Origin: DATNNN01 sp035601815
GTDB lineage: Bacteria > Pseudomonadota > Alphaproteobacteria > Rhizobiales > Xanthobacteraceae
NCBI GenBank assembly: GCA_035601815.1
Contig: DATNNN010000135.1
Location: forward strand, 1 to 5,689
Length of the DNA stretch: 5,689 nt
Direction: 5' to 3'
Part shown: positions 1-5,689 of the stretch, one piece after another
Position numbering within the stretch: the first letter of the stretch is position 1
Layout of the letters: every line of letters begins with the position of its first letter
Position numbers and translations under genes: made by a program
Notes under the pieces: model-generated
What the model was told of the DNA's origin: nothing
Seen by the model: only the letters and a program-made list of their open reading frames with translations
Database searches by the model: none

Positions 1-303
1 GCCGAGCGCCAGCGCCGCGCGCGCCGCGAGCAGGCTGTTCGACGGAAATTGCTGCGGCGGCTTCAGCTCCGGCAGGCCGAGGGCGGCAAGGTGCCGGTCG
101 AGATCGCGCAGCATGTACGTGCCGCGCGCCGGGTAGAGCACGAAAGGTGATGTCTCCCAGCCCTGGGCGCGGAAGATCGGCCCCAGCAGGAATGGCCGCC
201 AGCGCAGCTCCACGCCCGCGGCCTTGGCCGCGGCCTCGCCGCGTGCGGCGGTCAGATAGGAATAGGTGGATGCGAAGTCGTACCAGAAATCGAGCGTCAC
301 CAT
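1..303 (-). CDS. 2-hydroxychromene-2-carboxylate isomerase / DsbA-family thioredoxin-fold protein (partial, 3' end outside window)
   Basis: The minus strand encodes 101 residues starting MVTLDFWYDFASTYSYL and stays open to the left edge. Seen: the N-terminal DFWYDFAS-x-YSYL pattern followed by LRWRPFLLGPIF and an FPSNSLLAARAALA stretch. These are typical of the kappa-class GST-like HCCA isomerase family (thioredoxin fold, DsbA superfamily). Known family members bind glutathione and isomerise 2-hydroxychromene-2-carboxylate in naphthalene breakdown; the Ser after DFA (residue 12) matches the position of the glutathione-activating serine. There is no CxxC, so a disulfide oxidoreductase role is unlikely. 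Many chromosomal homologues have no known aromatic substrate, so the true reaction here is open. Family length is about 200 residues, so roughly half is present. In-frame ATGs also lie at 315 and 333; none has a good Shine-Dalgarno sequence, and 303 is chosen because the conserved strand begins right after it. Transcribed divergently from argG. Confidence 0.88.
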   Translation of the reverse strand, partial: MVTLDFWYDFASTYSYLTAARGEAAAKAAGVELRWRPFLLGPIFRAQGWETSPFVLYPARGTYMLRDLDRHLAALGLPELKPPQQFPSNSLLAARAALALG

Positions 304-340
304 GGCGGAAACCATGCCACGCGAGCCCGCCATCGTCGAC

Positions 341-369
341 TTTGCGCCGGCACCGGCCCCGCCTATAAG
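341..369 (+). promoter_or_regulatory. Possible sigma70-type promoter for argG
   Basis: A TTTGCG hexamer at 341-346 is separated by 17 bases from TATAAG at 364-369; the shifted reading TTGCGC at 342-347 gives a 16-base spacer. The -10 is the best A/T-rich hexamer in the divergent gap, and the Rhizobiales-style reading CTATAA (363-368) also fits. Transcription would then start near 374-378, leaving a leader of about 45 bases before the argG start. The -35 match is weak, so this is a visual prediction only. Confidence 0.42.
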
Positions 370-385
370 TGCGCCGGCTTCGCGG

Positions 386-421
386 GGCCTTTGCCCTGGC
401 GCGCTACCCGAGGGAAAGGCC
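386..421 (+). promoter_or_regulatory. Leader hairpin covering the argG ribosome binding site
   Basis: The left arm GGCCTTT-G-CCCT (386-397) pairs with the right arm AGGGAAAGGCC (411-421) to give 11 base pairs with one bulged G at 393 and a 13-base loop (398-410). Two further pairs, 398-409 and 399-408, are possible inside the loop. The right arm contains nearly all of the purine-rich Shine-Dalgarno stretch GAGGGAAAGG (410-419) and ends at the base before the ATG at 422. If the leader RNA folds this way, ribosome access to argG would be reduced. The pairing is directly visible; any regulatory use is inferred. Confidence 0.55.
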
Positions 422-1654
<1,233 letters not shown>

Positions 1655-1733
1655 CTTTCCAGGCTCTTCCGTTTCGGCGCGCCGTGAGTGGCGCGAGCCC
1701 GGATGTGCGCCTATCTATCGAAGGCGCGCTCGT

Positions 1734-1739
1734 GAGGGG
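1734..1739 (+). promoter_or_regulatory. Ribosome binding site that fixes the M50 protease start
   Basis: GAGGGG lies 7 bases before the ATG at 1747. It supports that ATG over the in-frame GTG codons at 1684 and 1732; the GTG at 1684 would add 21 residues with no family resemblance. Confidence 0.7.
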
Positions 1740-1746
1740 TTCCATC

Positions 1747-2862
1747 ATGCCTTGGTCGCTCACTATCGGAACGGTCGCCGGCACGGCGGTCCGCATTCAC
1801 GCGACGTTTCTGCTGTTTCTGATCTGGATCTGGGCCGCCTACTACCGTCAGGGCGGCGTCGAGGCCGCATGGCAGGGCGTGATCTTCATCGCGCTCCTGT
1901 TCCTCTGCGTGCTCCTGCATGAGTTCGGCCACGTATTCGCCGCCCGGCGCTACGGCATCAAGACCCCCGACATCACGCTGTGGCCGTTCGGCGGCATCGC
2001 CAGCCTCGAGCGCATTCCCGAAAAACCCGTGGAAGAGCTCGTGGTCGCCATCGCCGGCCCGGCCGTCAACGTGGTAATCGCGCTCCTCCTCATCGTCGTG
2101 CTCGGCGCCACGGTCGACCCGCAACATCTTGCCCAGATCGACGATCCTAAGATCGGCATGATCGCCAAGCTTGCCGGCGCCAACATTTTCCTCGTCTTGT
2201 TCAACCTGATCCCCGCCTTCCCCATGGACGGCGGCCGCGTGCTGCGCGCGTTGCTCGCGATCCGGCTCGGCTTTGCGCGGGCCACCGAGATCGCGGCTTC
2301 GATCGGCCAGGGCCTGGCGGTGGTGCTGGGGCTGATCGGCATCTTCGGCAATCCGATGCTGGTAGTGATCGCGATCTTCGTCTTCCTCGCCGCCTCCGGC
2401 GAAGCCGGCCACGCGCAGTTGCGCGAGGTGTCGCGCGGCGCGCTGGTCGCCGACGCCATGATCACGAAGTTCGAGACGCTCGGGCCGCAGGCCACGGTCG
2501 GCGATGCGGTGGAGACGCTGCTGCGCACGACGCAAAGGGAATTCCCCATCGTCGACGGCGCCGGCCACCTGCGCGGCGTGCTCACCCGCGACGCCATGAT
2601 TCGCGCCCTGAAGGAGCACGGTCCCGCGGCGCCGGCGATGGAAGCGATGCAGCTCGACGTGCCGACCATCCCGGCCCGCGCCACACTGGAGTCGGCGGTG
2701 AAACTGCTTAACGAATCGCGCGCCCCCGCCGTCGGCGTCACCGACCGCGACGGCCGCCTGGTCGGCCTGCTGACCCCGGAGAATCTCGGCGAGATGATGA
2801 TGGTGCGCGCCGCGCGCGGCACCCGCGGCTTCGGGCCGTGGGCCAAGCCTGCGGGGGTGTGA
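1747..2862 (+). CDS. Site-2-type M50 zinc metalloprotease with two CBS domains
   Basis: A 371-residue multi-pass membrane protein. Seen: a hydrophobic first segment (about 18-33), a second segment (44-62) ending in the zinc-binding HEFGH (H58, E59, H62), GPAVN at 104-108, and NLIPAFPMDGGR at 153-164 supplying the third metal ligand D161. Two more hydrophobic stretches follow (about 188-200 and 203-217), suggesting about six membrane spans. The C-terminal part holds two CBS repeats, about 234-290 and 297-355, expected on the cytosolic side. Known: this M50 subgroup (MJ0392-like, without a PDZ domain) cuts substrates within the membrane, and CBS pairs in other proteins bind adenine nucleotides. 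Inferred: proteolysis is gated by nucleotide or energy state. The substrate is unknown; no anti-sigma factor gene lies nearby. All catalytic residues are present. It lies 92 bases after argG and 82 bases before typA. Confidence 0.95.
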   Translation: MPWSLTIGTVAGTAVRIHATFLLFLIWIWAAYYRQGGVEAAWQGVIFIALLFLCVLLHEFGHVFAARRYGIKTPDITLWPFGGIASLERIPEKPVEELVVAIAGPAVNVVIALLLIVVLGATVDPQHLAQIDDPKIGMIAKLAGANIFLVLFNLIPAFPMDGGRVLRALLAIRLGFARATEIAASIGQGLAVVLGLIGIFGNPMLVVIAIFVFLAASGEAGHAQLREVSRGALVADAMITKFETLGPQATVGDAVETLLRTTQREFPIVDGAGHLRGVLTRDAMIRALKEHGPAAPAMEAMQLDVPTIPARATLESAVKLLNESRAPAVGVTDRDGRLVGLLTPENLGEMMMVRAARGTRGFGPWAKPAGV

Positions 2863-2876
2863 CGCGCATTATTGCC

Positions 2877-2904
2877 TTGCCAGCGGAGCTTTCATCGCTA
2901 GATT
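2877..2904 (+). promoter_or_regulatory. Possible sigma70-type promoter for typA
   Basis: TTGCCA at 2877-2882 (five of six with TTGACA) is followed after 16 bases by TAGATT at 2899-2904. Read one base earlier, the -10 is CTAGAT, one mismatch from the CTATAT often given for Rhizobiales. Transcription would start near 2911, leaving a leader of about 35 bases. This is a prediction by eye in the 82-base gap between the protease gene and typA. Confidence 0.4.
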
Positions 2905-2944
2905 GCGCCGCTTCCCCACCCCACCGGCCGATTGAATCGTGCCC

Positions 2945-4774
<1,830 letters not shown>

Positions 4775-4800
4775 CCTCAAAGTCGCGCTTCGTAGCCAAA

Positions 4801-4816
4801 TTAACCTTTCATTAAC
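4801..4816. promoter_or_regulatory. CtrA-like binding box (TTAA-N7-TTAAC)
   Basis: TTAA at 4801-4804, seven bases, then TTAAC at 4812-4816 match the full consensus of the alphaproteobacterial cell-cycle regulator CtrA. The box sits in a short AT-rich patch of a GC-rich region, 42 bases before the acetyltransferase start and 26 bases after the typA stop. No convincing -10 lies at the spacing expected for an activated promoter, so repression or chance is also possible. Confidence 0.42.
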
Positions 4817-4858
4817 GAACACCTTGAAGGCGCCAAGCGGCTTTGCTTCGATTGGGCC

Positions 4859-5368
4859 ATGAGCACGGTCCTCATCGACATCCGCCGGGCGCGCCCCGAC
4901 GACGCGGGCTCTCTTGCCGAGGCCCACGACGAGGCATGGCGCAACGCCTATCGCGGACTGATTCCGGGCGCCGAGCTGGAGAAGCTGGTGGCGCGGCGGG
5001 GAGCGTCGTGGTGGGACGCGGCGATCCGGCGCGGCTCGCGCATCTCGCTGCTCACGTTCGGCGACGCCGTGGCCGGCTACGCCAACTACGGCCGCAACCG
5101 CGCCAAGAGCCTGCCCTACGGCGGCGAGATCTATGAAATTTATCTGCGGCCCGAGTACCAGGGCCTCGGCTTCGGCCGCAAATTGTTCGTCACCGCCAAA
5201 CGCGACCTCGTCCAGGGCGGCCACCACTCGCTCGTGGTGTGGGCGCTCTCCGACAACGAGCCGGCGATGAGTTTCTATCGCGCGCTCGGCGGCCGCACCA
5301 TCGCCCGCTCCACCGAGCGCTTCGGCGACAAGGTGCTCGACAAGGTCGCCTTCGCCTGGATGAGCTGA
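4859..5368 (+). CDS. GNAT-family N-acetyltransferase
   Basis: Complete, 169 residues, a normal length for a single-domain GNAT. Family members move an acetyl group from acetyl-CoA to an amine on a small molecule, peptide or protein. Seen: the N-terminal IDIRRARPDDAGSLAEAHDEAW (about 6-27), the strand EIYLRPEYQG followed by the acetyl-CoA pyrophosphate-binding Q/RxxGxG motif as QGLGFG at 101-106, and motif B, ALSDNEPAMSFYRALGG, at about 129-145. The N-x-x-A-x-x-FY-x-x-x-GF/G arrangement is typical. No substrate can be named: the family is too diverse and the neighbours do not point to one. The start ATG at 4859 has no recognisable Shine-Dalgarno (the preceding bases are ATTGGGCC), so translation may be weak or initiate on a very short leader. 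A CtrA-like box lies upstream. Its stop codon is one base from the stop of convergent folD. Confidence 0.92.
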   Translation: MSTVLIDIRRARPDDAGSLAEAHDEAWRNAYRGLIPGAELEKLVARRGASWWDAAIRRGSRISLLTFGDAVAGYANYGRNRAKSLPYGGEIYEIYLRPEYQGLGFGRKLFVTAKRDLVQGGHHSLVVWALSDNEPAMSFYRALGGRTIARSTERFGDKVLDKVAFAWMS

Positions 5369-5369
5369 G

Positions 5370-5689
5370 CTAAATTTTCGGCGCCGGCAGTCCCGCGCGC
5401 AGGCAGGCGGCGCGCAACGTATTCGCCAAGAGGCAGGCGATCGTCATGGGCCCGACGCCACCCGGCACCGGCGTGATCGCGCCGGCAACCTTCGCCGCCT
5501 CTTCATAGGCCACGTCGCCGACGAGCCGCGTCTTGCCGCCGGCTGCGGGGACGCGGTTCACGCCGACGTCGATGACCGTGGCGCCGGGCTTCACCCAGTC
5601 GCCGCGCACGAACTCCGGTTTGCCGATGGCGACGCAGAGGAGATCGGCGCGCCGGCATACGGCGGCGAGATTCTTTGTCTTCGAGTGCG
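5370..5689 (-). CDS. folD: Bifunctional methylenetetrahydrofolate dehydrogenase / methenyltetrahydrofolate cyclohydrolase (partial, 5' part outside window)
   Basis: The minus strand encodes the last 105 residues of FolD, about the final third of a protein usually 280-300 long; the start lies beyond the right edge. FolD oxidises 5,10-methylene-THF with NADP+ to methenyl-THF and hydrolyses that to 10-formyl-THF, feeding purine and formyl-methionine synthesis in the cytoplasm. Seen, numbered from the first complete codon: HSKTKNL (1-7), ADLLCVAIGKPEF (14-26) and GATVIDVGVNR (35-45), which belong to the NADP-binding Rossmann domain. VGDVAYEEA (56-64) and the family signature PVPGGVGPMT (73-82) follow. 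The catalytic lysine of the N-terminal domain is outside the window, so activity cannot be judged. The in-frame GTG at 5607-5609 is an internal valine, not a start, because clear FolD sequence continues upstream of it. It ends with TAG at 5370-5372, convergent with the acetyltransferase gene. Confidence 0.97.
   Translation of the reverse strand, partial: HSKTKNLAAVCRRADLLCVAIGKPEFVRGDWVKPGATVIDVGVNRVPAAGGKTRLVGDVAYEEAAKVAGAITPVPGGVGPMTIACLLANTLRAACLRAGLPAPKI

Noticed and set aside
266..421. In-frame upstream extension of argG
   Set aside because: It overlaps the divergent isomerase gene, reads as low-complexity Ala/Pro sequence with no argininosuccinate synthase similarity, and the ATG at 422 has a good Shine-Dalgarno and starts exactly where family similarity begins.
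1678..1695. Hairpin after argG (CGCGCC / GGCGCG, loop 1684-1689) as a terminator
   Set aside because: The stem is only six pairs and is not followed by a T run; the sequence after it is GC-rich. Similar stems arise often by chance here.
1711..2846. Two long minus-strand open frames (about 300 codons each) opposite the M50 protease gene
   Set aside because: They lie antisense to a clearly coding gene, their translations are Arg/Ala/Asp/His-rich with no recognisable domain, and long antisense frames are common in GC-rich DNA.
2934..2938. GANTC (CcrM methylation) sites as a regulatory signal
   Set aside because: About a dozen GANTC sites are scattered through the window, mostly inside genes, with no clustering; the one before typA is mentioned only as context.

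Overview
The window looks like a stretch of ordinary chromosome from a GC-rich alphaproteobacterium, probably of the order Hyphomicrobiales (Rhizobiales). The grounds are the high GC content with G/C-ending codons, the way the encoded proteins read (from memory of those families, not from a search), and a TTAA-N7-TTAAC motif of the kind bound by the alphaproteobacterial regulator CtrA. The genus cannot be fixed from the sequence alone.

Layout from left to right: (1) on the minus strand, the first half of a DsbA-like / 2-hydroxychromene-2-carboxylate isomerase family gene that runs off the left edge (1-303). (2) A 118-base divergent intergenic region with a possible promoter and a strong hairpin that covers the argG ribosome binding site. 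(3) argG, argininosuccinate synthase (422-1654, plus). (4) A membrane-embedded M50 / site-2-type zinc protease with two C-terminal CBS domains (1747-2862, plus). (5) typA/bipA, a ribosome-binding translational GTPase (2945-4774, plus). (6) A GNAT-family N-acetyltransferase (4859-5368, plus), preceded by an AT-rich patch with the CtrA-like box. (7) On the minus strand, the last third of folD, the bifunctional folate enzyme, running off the right edge (5370-5689).

The four plus-strand genes are spaced 82-92 bases apart, so they need not be one transcript; argG, typA and the GNAT gene each have upstream sequence that could carry their own signals. They do not form an obvious pathway: arginine synthesis, membrane proteolysis, stress-related translation and one-carbon folate metabolism are separate core functions. 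I see no mobile element, tRNA, rRNA, CRISPR array or defence system. The two non-coding observations that most deserve a check are the hairpin that sequesters the argG Shine-Dalgarno sequence and the CtrA-like box ahead of the acetyltransferase gene.
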